The position numbers and the translations under genes were made by a program. A stretch of 12,392 bases of DNA from an uncultured Acidimicrobiaceae bacterium. GTDB lineage: Bacteria > Actinomycetota > Acidimicrobiia > Spongiisociales > UBA5794. Below, piece by piece: positions 6,452 through 12,392 of the stretch. Under the pieces are notes generated by a model. That model worked only from the letters and a program-made list of their open reading frames with translations. It did not search any database and had not been told where the DNA came from. The DNA is taken from positions 2,967-15,358 of the forward strand of contig CAMYJM010000065.1 of assembly GCA_947258635.1 (NCBI GenBank), given 5' to 3'. Positions within the stretch are counted from its first letter, which is position 1, and each line of letters begins with the position of its first letter.

Positions 6452-7627
6452 TCAGACGAGGGCCGCGGCGTCCCCAGCGTCGGCGACGACTTCGATCGCG
6501 AACTCGCCACTAGTCGCCGCCCGCGCAGTTTCGACCAGTTCGGCTCCGTCACCCACCACCACAAACCTCAGGTCGTGCCCGGCAGAGGTTTCCACGATGT
6601 GCACGAGAGAGGGGATGTCGGCCGGCAAGAGAAGCCGGGTCGGCCCCAGGCTCAGCAAAGCGCCGGCTTGTTCGGGCAAGGAGGCGACCAGCACGGTCAG
6701 CCGGCGCGCCCCGTCGCCGGCGTAGGCGTGGAGGTCGGTCATCTCGACACGCAATGCCTCGCCGAAGCGGAGGGCCGTCCGGTAGGCGCCGGCGACGTCG
6801 GCGGTGTGGATGTGGGCTCTCACATCCGCCGCCTGCGAGGCGAGTGCGACGCTCGACCCCAGTGCCTGCCATGCTTCGGCCAGGCCCGTTGGGTCGGCGA
6901 CGTTTTCCAGGTTGACGATCAATTCATAGCGGTCATCGGGTAGCACCACGGCCAAGCTGCCGGGCGCGGCGATGTGCGCCTCCAGCACTTCGGTTCCCCG
7001 TACAACGGCATCGAGCACGTCGAGAAGGAGGGCGTAACCGACGGCGCCGCCGTCGACGACGCCCGCCTCGGCCAGTACCGGGAGCATCGTCGGCGTCTCG
7101 GCCACGGCGGCCCAGGCCTCGTCCCGCGCCGCCGAGGTCACTCCGGCGAGGTCTGAGCCGCGTCCGGCCGACCATTGGGCGGCTGCGGCCACCCGCCGGG
7201 TGCAAGTGATGATCGTTCCCTCGACGGGGTCGGCAAGCGCCCGCCGGGCAGCTTCGTTGGCGGCCTGCAAGGCATCCGCGACCTCGCGCGGGCCCGCCGT
7301 TGCCGATTCTTCGAGGTGACGTGCCATACCGGTGATCGCCTGGGACATGATCAAGCCGGAAGCGCCGCGTCCGGCAAAAACGGCGGCCGCGGCCACCGCG
7401 GCGCAAGCAACGGCCAGAGCGGCCTCCGGGTCCAATCCGTGCGTCACCGACACCAACTTGTGGAGCAGATTGGAGCCGGTGTCGCGATCCGCGATCGGAA
7501 ACACGTTGATCGAGTTGATGTCATCGCGGCGCGCCTCGAGAACATCTCGATAGCGGGCCATGGTTGCATAGAGCATCTGCCCGGTGAGGCCGTCCGGTAG
7601 CGCAACGGGGGGAGGAACACGCGACAT
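6452..7627 (-). CDS. DAK2-domain protein, short FakA-like (fatty acid kinase ATP-binding subunit family)
   Basis: The N-terminal 200 residues are a DAK2 (DhaL-like) domain. INSINVFPIADRDTGSN at 37-53 corresponds to the FakA/DhaL motif NVFPVPDGDTGTN, with metal-binding Asp47 and Asp49 and Asn53 kept and the usual Gly between them changed to Arg48. AGRGASGLIMSQ, DPVEGTIIT and EAGVVDGGAVGY follow in family order. A middle region with VRAHIHTAD matches the VKVHVHTDDPG section of FakA. FakA is usually about 550 residues. At 391 this one keeps only a short remnant of the C-terminal domain, so kinase activity or coupling to its partner may differ. In the known system FakA phosphorylates fatty acids carried by DegV/FakB, and a DegV gene starts at 11579 on the other strand. 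It follows the methyltransferase gene by 31 bases, probably in one transcript. Its 3' end converges on the TIR-PASTA gene across 54 bases with no clear terminator. Confidence 0.83.
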   Translation of the reverse strand: MSRVPPPVALPDGLTGQMLYATMARYRDVLEARRDDINSINVFPIADRDTGSNLLHKLVSVTHGLDPEAALAVACAAVAAAAVFAGRGASGLIMSQAITGMARHLEESATAGPREVADALQAANEAARRALADPVEGTIITCTRRVAAAAQWSAGRGSDLAGVTSAARDEAWAAVAETPTMLPVLAEAGVVDGGAVGYALLLDVLDAVVRGTEVLEAHIAAPGSLAVVLPDDRYELIVNLENVADPTGLAEAWQALGSSVALASQAADVRAHIHTADVAGAYRTALRFGEALRVEMTDLHAYAGDGARRLTVLVASLPEQAGALLSLGPTRLLLPADIPSLVHIVETSAGHDLRFVVVGDGAELVETARAATSGEFAIEVVADAGDAAALV

Positions 7628-7658
7628 AGTTGGGGGTGCAGGGTAACTCCGGAGCTGC

Positions 7659-8489
7659 TCAGTCGGTACGAGGGCGGGGACGCAACACCAGGGCGTAGGC
7701 CAGGTAGGACCGTTTCCCCAGATCCCAGATCCAAGGTGTGACGAAGCTCTCGACGTCCAGCGGAACCGCCGGCTCTCCCCGACAGACCTGTTCGATGGCG
7801 ACCGGGTTGGTGCCGGTGATGAAGTTGCGATCGGCGATGTGACGCTTCATCAGGTCCACGCGGTTGGCACCCGGCTCCAGGATATCGGGCGCCGTGTCGG
7901 CCGAAACGAAGTCCGTCACGAAGACGACGCGACCCTCCGGTTTCGCCAACTCTCCCAGGATCGCCAGGTGGCGGTTCCTGACGGCAGTTACGGCCCCGTT
8001 GATCGCGGGGTCACTCGTCCCGAGGGTGGCAACCACCGAATCGATGATCTGGGTGACAACGCACAATGACGCGACCACGTCGAACGGTGCGTCGCCGACA
8101 TGCGGCCTCGCCTCCGTCGCGATCGTCGCGAGCTCGACCGGATCGACAGGCCGCGCCAGCGCCTCGAGCACGCCGGCCACATCGACGGCACCGTGGATCA
8201 CGATGTTTGATTGCGCCTCGCGATTTCCCCCCAGCTGGCGCGCCGCGGCTCTGCGCATGGCCGACTCATCCAGATCGACCAGATGAATCTCGCCGAACCT
8301 GTCGCTCAGCCTCACCAGGTCGACGTCGTTACAGTTGCCCGCTCCGACGAGGCACAGGGACATCCCGACGGAATTCCCCGCTGCCTCGAGCAGAAGCCGC
8401 ATGACGGTCTCGCGGTGCGAGGAGTAGGCCGGCCACTCCATCGCCGTGGAGCGATTGTGCTCGATTACGCGCGCTATCTGCGGTTTCAT
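7659..8489 (-). CDS. Class I SAM-dependent methyltransferase-like protein
   Basis: The 276-residue product has a Rossmann-type SAM site. LCLVGAGNCND (45-55) is motif I (Gly49, Gly51), and the acidic end of the next strand follows in HLVDLDESAM (Asp72, Asp74). A later strand, FDVVASLCVVTQI, fits motif IV, and EGRVVFVTDFV fits a core strand after a helix. The N-terminus carries EWPAYSSHRETV. The substrate cannot be read from the sequence; methylation of a small molecule or protein is possible, and a non-catalytic fold relative cannot be excluded. The start is ATG 8489, with GAGGAAG just upstream on the minus strand. It is the first gene of a likely two-gene unit with the DAK2 gene and is divergent from the protease operon (167-base gap to its start). 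Confidence 0.72.
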   Translation of the reverse strand: MKPQIARVIEHNRSTAMEWPAYSSHRETVMRLLLEAAGNSVGMSLCLVGAGNCNDVDLVRLSDRFGEIHLVDLDESAMRRAAARQLGGNREAQSNIVIHGAVDVAGVLEALARPVDPVELATIATEARPHVGDAPFDVVASLCVVTQIIDSVVATLGTSDPAINGAVTAVRNRHLAILGELAKPEGRVVFVTDFVSADTAPDILEPGANRVDLMKRHIADRNFITGTNPVAIEQVCRGEPAVPLDVESFVTPWIWDLGKRSYLAYALVLRPRPRTD

Positions 8490-8533
8490 TCTTCCTCACA
8501 CCTCGGGCTCGGCGCAGTTGCGGTGTTCGGCCC

Positions 8534-8563
8534 TTGACCAGGCGGGTTGCCTCACCCCATACT
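8534..8563 (+). promoter_or_regulatory. Sigma-70-type promoter of the protease/HEAT/DegV operon
   Basis: TTGACC (8534-8539) matches the -35 consensus in five of six positions. CATACT (8558-8563) matches the -10 consensus in four of six, with an 18-base spacer. Transcription would begin near 8570 and leave a leader of about 87 bases with the palindrome CTGCCGGCAG (8597-8606). It lies in the divergent gap between the methyltransferase and protease genes. Confidence 0.5.
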
Positions 8564-8641
8564 GGCAGCAGTGCGGCTTGCTCCGGGTTGGTGCGCCTGC
8601 CGGCAGTAGGTGCCCCCTGCGAGTGTGGGAGACCGCGCGGG

Positions 8642-8647
8642 AAGGGG
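8642..8647 (+). promoter_or_regulatory. Ribosome binding site of the HhH-metzincin gene
   Basis: AAGGGG lies nine bases before ATG 8657, which supports that start rather than earlier in-frame codons back to 8534. The palindrome GGTGCACC (8646-8653) overlaps its 3' end and could partly hide it. Confidence 0.55.
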
Positions 8648-8656
8648 TGCACCATC

Positions 8657-10052
8657 ATGGAGCCTAAGTCAGGCGGTGGGGTCGATCAGCGTTTCCAGCC
8701 AACGATCACGTTCGTGGCCGACACGCCGCTACGCGCCAAACGCGTAGACATCAACACTGCGGCAACCAGGGACCTCGTGCTCTTACCGGGCATCGGGCCG
8801 GCGACGGCGAAGCGAATACTCGCCGCTCGCCGCAGGCGACCGTTCATCGATCCGGGTGATCTCATCGCTCGCGGGCTGCTGCCCACGACGACATTGGAGA
8901 ACCTGCGGCGCGCCGCCAGGACCGAGACCAGCGAGGAACCCGTTCTCCGGTCGATCGAAACCGCACCGGACAGGGTGTTGTATCACAAGCCGTTCGCGCT
9001 GGAGCTGCACTTCGACGACTCTCGCTCCGGCGTCCGTTTGGCGCGGCTCCAGGTGGAGTCGATGAGCCATTCTCTCGATCTCGTGCGAGAGGTCGACGAC
9101 GCCGAGCGAGAAAAGGGGGTCAAGGCATTCGAGCTGCCTGCCATGGAAGCCGGCGCGATGAACATCGAGGCGTCGATCTACGACAACGCCGGCAACAAGG
9201 ACTACGTGTCGACGACCGGCATGGTGTATCACAACCCGGCCTTCGCCATCTTCTGGCCCTCGGAGCGATCCGCCCGGTTGTCGAACGGGGCGGCGCTGCT
9301 TCGGAGCGGCTCGTTCGAGTGCAACAGCCACGCTGACCCCATGGCAGGTGCGAACCGGGTTCTGGTTCAACTTCACCTTCCCTCCCGGCTCGGCAGGGTT
9401 CAACGAGCTCCAGGCCAAACGGCAGATCACCATCGAGTGGCGGTTCATCGAGACCGGCACCGGTGCCGCCGTGACCGACTCGCTCACCTGGCGCGGGATC
9501 TTCGGGCCGGATGTCAACATCATCCGGGTCGGCAACGAGAACTTCTCGGCCGCCGAGCGGACCGGCGTGTTCAACGCCCTGAGGACTCAGGCGGCGAGCA
9601 TCTTCAACTCGCAGGACATGGACATCGGGACGATCCGGACGTACATCATCTCGGTGGCCCAGGCCGGCGGCTACGTGACCATCAACAGCAACGGAGAGGC
9701 TGAGGACCTCACCGAGGACTGGACGGTGCAAAACAACGCCATCGACATGTTCATCGTCCGGTTGTACACAGGTTCGGTGGCCGGTCTCTCGCCGCGCCCG
9801 GGGCCCTGCGACAAGGACGCCAAGGGCATGAACGGGGTCGTCGTCGAGTCCTTCGCAGATTCGGGCACCAACGGCGTGGCGACGACCGGGATGTTCATGG
9901 CCCACGAGCTGGGCCACTACCTGGGCTTGCCGCATACGAACTCGACCAACAACTTGATGAACCCGGCGATAGGAACGGCCAACACCGTTCTCACGAACGG
10001 GCAGGGCAACACGATGAAGAACTTCCCGTGCTTCGTCAGGTTCATGGGATAG
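8657..10052 (+). CDS. Helix-hairpin-helix plus metzincin metalloprotease, interrupted by a +1 frameshift
   Basis: Two plus-strand frames join into one protein of about 464 residues if one base is removed near 9337-9341. Residues 30-70 are a ComEA-type helix-hairpin-helix: VDINTAATRDL, then LLPGIGPATAKRIL and FIDPGDLI, a fold that normally contacts DNA. A beta-rich middle (about 95-260) includes NIEASIYDNAGN and, across the joint, WFNFTFPPG. The C-terminal third is a zinc protease with HELGHYLGLPH (His416, Glu417, His420, Gly423, His426; codons 9903-9935), the full metzincin signature, followed by LMN with Met434 as the Met-turn. No signal peptide or membrane segment is visible at the N-terminus, which is unusual for a metzincin. 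Without the shift, the first frame runs to 9703 as an Arg/His-rich tail with no domain, and the second starts at best at GTG 9348 without a clear ribosome site. It is the first gene of a five-gene run. DNA-linked proteolysis is speculation; the motif calls are firm. Confidence 0.78.
9337..9341 (+). other. Frameshift point in the protease gene (CCCC run)
   Basis: Up to the CCC codon ending at 9340 the upstream frame carries the protein; from TGG at 9342 the downstream frame carries it. Removing one C of the run CCCC (9337-9340) gives Asp-Pro-Trp-Gln-Val and restores one protein. A homopolymer indel, real or from sequencing, is the simplest cause. Confidence 0.7.
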
Positions 10053-10061
10053 GGGGTAGCG

Positions 10062-10649
10062 ATGACAGAACGAACAGAGAAAGTGATCAAGAATCGGAAC
10101 TACCGCTACCCGGTGTCGGTCGTCGTGGAGCGGCCCGACCTGTTGGAGCTGGGCGAGGCCGGGGCACGGCTCAGCGTCGAGCTGATGTTGTCGGCCCCCG
10201 AAGGTGTCCCGTCCCGGAAGCTGCGTCGCCTCCGCGGAGCCGAGCGCAGCGCCCTGCGCAAGATCGCCGCCGAGGAGGACCCGGCGCGCGGGATCTTGCT
10301 GCAGAAGGCGGCGCTGGGGGCTCTCGGCCAGGTGAAGGACCACGCCGCCTCGCTCGTGATCGCCCGACTGGCCCAAAGCCCCGAGGTTGATACGCGGGTC
10401 AGGGCGGAGGCTATCGCCTCTCTCGCCGAGATCGGCGGAGAGGGAACCCGGGAGTTCATGCTCGATGTGATCGAGTCGGGACGACCGGAAGATCGGGCCC
10501 AGGCGGCGTTGGCGCTCGCCAGGCTCGGGACGGTGGCGGACGTCGGCCTGTTGGAAGCGATGGCGGAGGCAGAGGACACCTTCGTCGGCACGATCGCCGG
10601 CGGGGCTGCGACGACGTTGCGCGAGAAGCTGCACTTGGAGGGATCATGA
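10062..10649 (+). CDS. HEAT-repeat protein
   Basis: The 195-residue product has an N-terminal 60 residues without recognised motifs, then about three HEAT-like helical pairs from residue 70 on: LLQKAALGALGQVKD, then VRAEAIASLAEIGG with EFMLDVIESG, then AQAALALARLGTVAD. Such repeats form curved scaffolds that bind other proteins. There is no signal peptide, so it is probably cytoplasmic. ATG 10062 follows the protease stop by nine bases with AGGGGG (10051-10056) ahead of it, and its stop overlaps the next gene's start (ATGA). This suggests a partner or regulator of the protease or of the following protein. Specific binding targets cannot be read from the sequence. Confidence 0.75.
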   Translation: MTERTEKVIKNRNYRYPVSVVVERPDLLELGEAGARLSVELMLSAPEGVPSRKLRRLRGAERSALRKIAAEEDPARGILLQKAALGALGQVKDHAASLVIARLAQSPEVDTRVRAEAIASLAEIGGEGTREFMLDVIESGRPEDRAQAALALARLGTVADVGLLEAMAEAEDTFVGTIAGGAATTLREKLHLEGS

Positions 10650-11167
10650 CGAGTCGGTACGAATCGGCAGATTCAAGGAAGGCGACACCGCGCAAGCTCG
10701 CCAGAATGGCGAGGAACGCCGAGAAGGTTCCCCAGGGGGTCAGGCTCGACGCCACGCGAGGTTCCATCGTCACGGTGGGCGAGCGCCAGTGGACCTTTCT
10801 CCTGTCGCGAGAGGCGGCGAAGGAGTGGCGCACACTGGGGAGTCGCGAGATCGTGGTCGGTGCCCTCATCTATGAGCACAGCGGAACCGCCGCTCCGTTC
10901 GTCCACCGTGAGCTGGTGCTCACCCCGCGGGGTCGTGGTCTCGAGATGCAAGTGCGCGACCCCGACAAGGGTACGCTGTGGGCGGGACCGGCGTTCGTCA
11001 ATCGGGGTGGCGACCTCGAGTTCTCGATTCCGATCACGCGGTCGACATCGTCCGCCAAAGGCCTCATGAAAGGTCGTGTGAAGCGCGATGGGCGGGTGTT
11101 CTTCACGGATTCGAAGCTGCCGCGACCGGTCAACAAGAGCCAACCGGTGGAGACCGATCAGGGTTAG
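10646..11167 (+). CDS. Hypothetical protein, unrecognised
   Basis: I do not recognise this 173-residue protein. The N-terminus is basic (RKATPRKLARMARN). The rest alternates short strands and turns, such as GSIVTVGERQWTFLLS, REIVVGALIYE, HRELVLTPRGRGLEMQVRD and GDLEFSIPI, which suggests a small beta-sandwich or barrel. No membrane helix, signal peptide, cysteine or catalytic motif is seen. The start at 10646 overlaps the HEAT gene stop by four bases and has GGAGGG (10637-10642) in front, so translational coupling is likely. Its last 80 bases overlap the longest reading of the lipoprotein gene. Confidence 0.7.
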   Translation: MTSRYESADSRKATPRKLARMARNAEKVPQGVRLDATRGSIVTVGERQWTFLLSREAAKEWRTLGSREIVVGALIYEHSGTAAPFVHRELVLTPRGRGLEMQVRDPDKGTLWAGPAFVNRGGDLEFSIPITRSTSSAKGLMKGRVKRDGRVFFTDSKLPRPVNKSQPVETDQG

Positions 11168-11582
11168 CGCGACGGCGATATGTCTGACGGCCCTCTGGAT
11201 CGGGGGATGTGGAGTGGAAGCTGAGCCGCGCGCTCTGGAGCTGGAACTGGAGGGCCGGACGGTGACCGGCGTGCGGGGGTCGACGGTCTGGGACGGCCGA
11301 GCCGTCGACCGGATTCCGGAGCTACCCGACATCGTCGTCCCGGTTGCGGCGGGCGCGTCGGTCACGTTCACCGGCGACCTTCCGCAAGATGTGTTCGTGA
11401 CGGCCTACGCCGAGTCAGCCGTCCTCGATGGATCATTGGCGGCGACGACGGGTGGTCCCCTCGACCCCTCCGGCGGGCAGTGGGTCGTGGATCTGCCGCC
11501 GGGCCGGTACCTGGTCGCCGTCTCCCGCACGTGGGACGACGACCACAGCGTGGTCGATTACTTCGGGGTGGCCGTCACGTGA
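11088..11582 (+). CDS. Small putative lipoprotein
   Basis: A basic N-terminal stretch, a hydrophobic run (VSATAICLTALW) and IGGC form a lipoprotein signal, with Cys41 as the lipidation residue. The roughly 120-residue mature part is beta-rich, for example VTFTGDLPQDVFVTAYAES and WVVDLPPGRYLVAV, with no catalytic motif, and looks like a small extracellular sandwich domain. The start is unclear. ATG 11088 lies 80 bases inside the upstream gene and gives a long Arg-rich leader of 26 residues. No other ATG, GTG or TTG lies in frame before the hydrophobic run, so the alternative is a rare start near 11163. Its stop overlaps the DegV GTG by four bases. A cell-surface lipoprotein made with a DegV protein suggests a link to the envelope, but no function can be named. 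Confidence 0.65.
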   Translation: MGGCSSRIRSCRDRSTRANRWRPIRVSATAICLTALWIGGCGVEAEPRALELELEGRTVTGVRGSTVWDGRAVDRIPELPDIVVPVAAGASVTFTGDLPQDVFVTAYAESAVLDGSLAATTGGPLDPSGGQWVVDLPPGRYLVAVSRTWDDDHSVVDYFGVAVT

Positions 11583-12392
11583 CGGTGGCGGTCGTCGTCG
11601 ACAGTTCCAGCGGGATCTCACCGGCACTCGCCGCCGCGTGGGGAGTGCACGTGGTCCCTCTCTACATCGAGTGGGACGGCGTGACGTACCGGGATCAGGT
11701 CGACCTCATGCCGGGGGACTTCTATCAGCGGCTCCCGGCCGCCGACCGGCAGCCGACCACTTCGGCGCCGACTCCGGCGGACTTTCTCGGCGTGTCCCGG
11801 CACCTTCTCGATGGTGAGTACGACGAGGTACTCATCCTGACCGTCAGCTCCAGCCTGAGCATCTCCTATGAGAGCGCCGGCCTGGTGGCCCGCGAATTGG
11901 GCGGCGAGCGAGTCACGGTTGTCGATACCCGCACCGGAGCCGGAGCGCACGCCCTTCTGGCGGCCGAAGCGGCCGAGCTGGCTGCATCCGGACAGACGGC
12001 GGCCGAGATCGCGGCGACTGTGAATCGACTCCTCGACCGCACCGAAGTCCTCATCATCATGAGCACCCTGAGCTACCTGCGGAAGTCGGGACGGATATCG
12101 ACGACGAAAGCCGCGGCCGGCGCCGCGTTGAACATGAACCCCGTCGTCGGTTTCCGCGACGGGTCACTCGATGTGATGGCGCGACCTGCGGGGGGCCGCC
12201 GCGCCCGCCGCTTCGTTGAAGCGCGGCTGGCGGCTCTCGGCCCGCCCACCAGAGCGCTGGCGATGTACACCAGCAGCGTTGATGACGCGATGGCGTGGCG
12301 AGGGTTCGTGCAGGATCGGCTCGGCGCTCCCCGCTTCGATGTGTGCCCGCGGTCGCCGGTGGTGGGCTCGACCTGTGGCCCCGGGGCCCACG
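11579..12392 (+). CDS. DegV family (FakB-like) fatty-acid-binding protein, 3' truncated by window end
   Basis: The 271 visible residues follow the DegV fold from end to end: VVVDSSSGIS at the N-terminus (canonical VTDSTADL), TSAPTPADF, ILTVSSSLSISYESA (the Ser-rich lipid headgroup site), VVDTRTGAG, STLSYLRKSGRIS, LNMNPVVGFRDGSLD and, near the end, VVGSTCGPGAH, matching the VGTHxGPG motif just before the usual C-terminus. About 10-20 residues should be missing. DegV/FakB proteins hold a fatty acid that FakA phosphorylates to acyl phosphate for phospholipid synthesis; the FakA-like gene in this window (6452-7627, minus strand) is the obvious candidate partner. The start is GTG 11579, inside the GTGA overlap with the lipoprotein stop and with GGGGTGG (11565-11571) ahead. 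It is the last visible gene of the protease-led run. Confidence 0.88.
   Translation, partial: MTVAVVVDSSSGISPALAAAWGVHVVPLYIEWDGVTYRDQVDLMPGDFYQRLPAADRQPTTSAPTPADFLGVSRHLLDGEYDEVLILTVSSSLSISYESAGLVARELGGERVTVVDTRTGAGAHALLAAEAAELAASGQTAAEIAATVNRLLDRTEVLIIMSTLSYLRKSGRISTTKAAAGAALNMNPVVGFRDGSLDVMARPAGGRRARRFVEARLAALGPPTRALAMYTSSVDDAMAWRGFVQDRLGAPRFDVCPRSPVVGSTCGPGAH

Noticed and set aside
9348..10052. The metzincin domain as an independent gene starting at GTG 9348
   Set aside because: There is no clear ribosome site, and the upstream frame flows directly into it across the CCCC run, so a frameshift in one gene is more likely.
1..12392. CRISPR array, tRNA, rRNA or insertion sequence
   Set aside because: No regularly spaced repeats, cloverleaf-like segments, rRNA-like stretches, transposase motifs or terminal inverted repeats were seen on either strand.

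Overview
The window is GC-rich chromosomal-type DNA with dense, mostly plus-strand coding. The gene content points to a high-GC Gram-positive bacterium, probably an actinobacterium and possibly a little-cultured lineage such as Acidimicrobiia. The clues are PASTA repeats behind a single membrane span, a FakA-like (DAK2) and DegV/FakB-like pair, a lipobox lipoprotein, GTG starts and four-base stop/start overlaps. The lineage is an inference, since there is no rRNA or marker gene. I see no tRNA, rRNA, CRISPR array, transposase or phage gene.

Left part (1-6397, plus strand): three unrelated-looking genes separated by sizeable gaps. (a) The 3' part of a large protein with a degenerate P-loop (STAND/NACHT-like) region, a long helical middle and an intact C-terminal HD phosphohydrolase domain of the YfbR/HDDC2 type. 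(b) A LodA/GoxA-like protein that has lost the cysteine expected for the cysteine tryptophylquinone cofactor and has no LodB partner next to it. (c) A membrane protein with a cytoplasmic TIR domain, one transmembrane helix, four PASTA repeats and a C-terminal beta-rich domain. Its reading frame has no ATG, GTG or TTG where the TIR domain must begin, and an ATC sits there instead. (a) and (c) resemble nucleotide-acting immune effectors. The DNA between (b) and (c) is unusually rich in inverted repeats.

Middle part (6452-8489, minus strand): a SAM-dependent methyltransferase-like gene followed 31 bases later by a shortened FakA-like DAK2 gene. This pair converges on the TIR-PASTA gene.

Right part (8490-12392, plus strand): a divergent promoter (TTGACC, 18 bases, CATACT) starts a compact run of five genes. 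They encode a helix-hairpin-helix plus metzincin metalloprotease protein (interrupted by a one-base frameshift at a CCCC run), a HEAT-repeat protein, an unrecognised protein, a small lipoprotein, and a DegV/FakB-like fatty-acid-binding protein cut off by the window end. The last four junctions are overlaps or gaps of at most nine bases, so co-expression is likely. The DegV protein and the DAK2 protein on the opposite strand could form a fatty acid kinase pair.

Strongest candidates for something undescribed: the TIR-TM-PASTA receptor-like protein, the P-loop-relic/HD protein, the CTQ-less LodA homologue, and the HhH-metzincin with no visible export signal.
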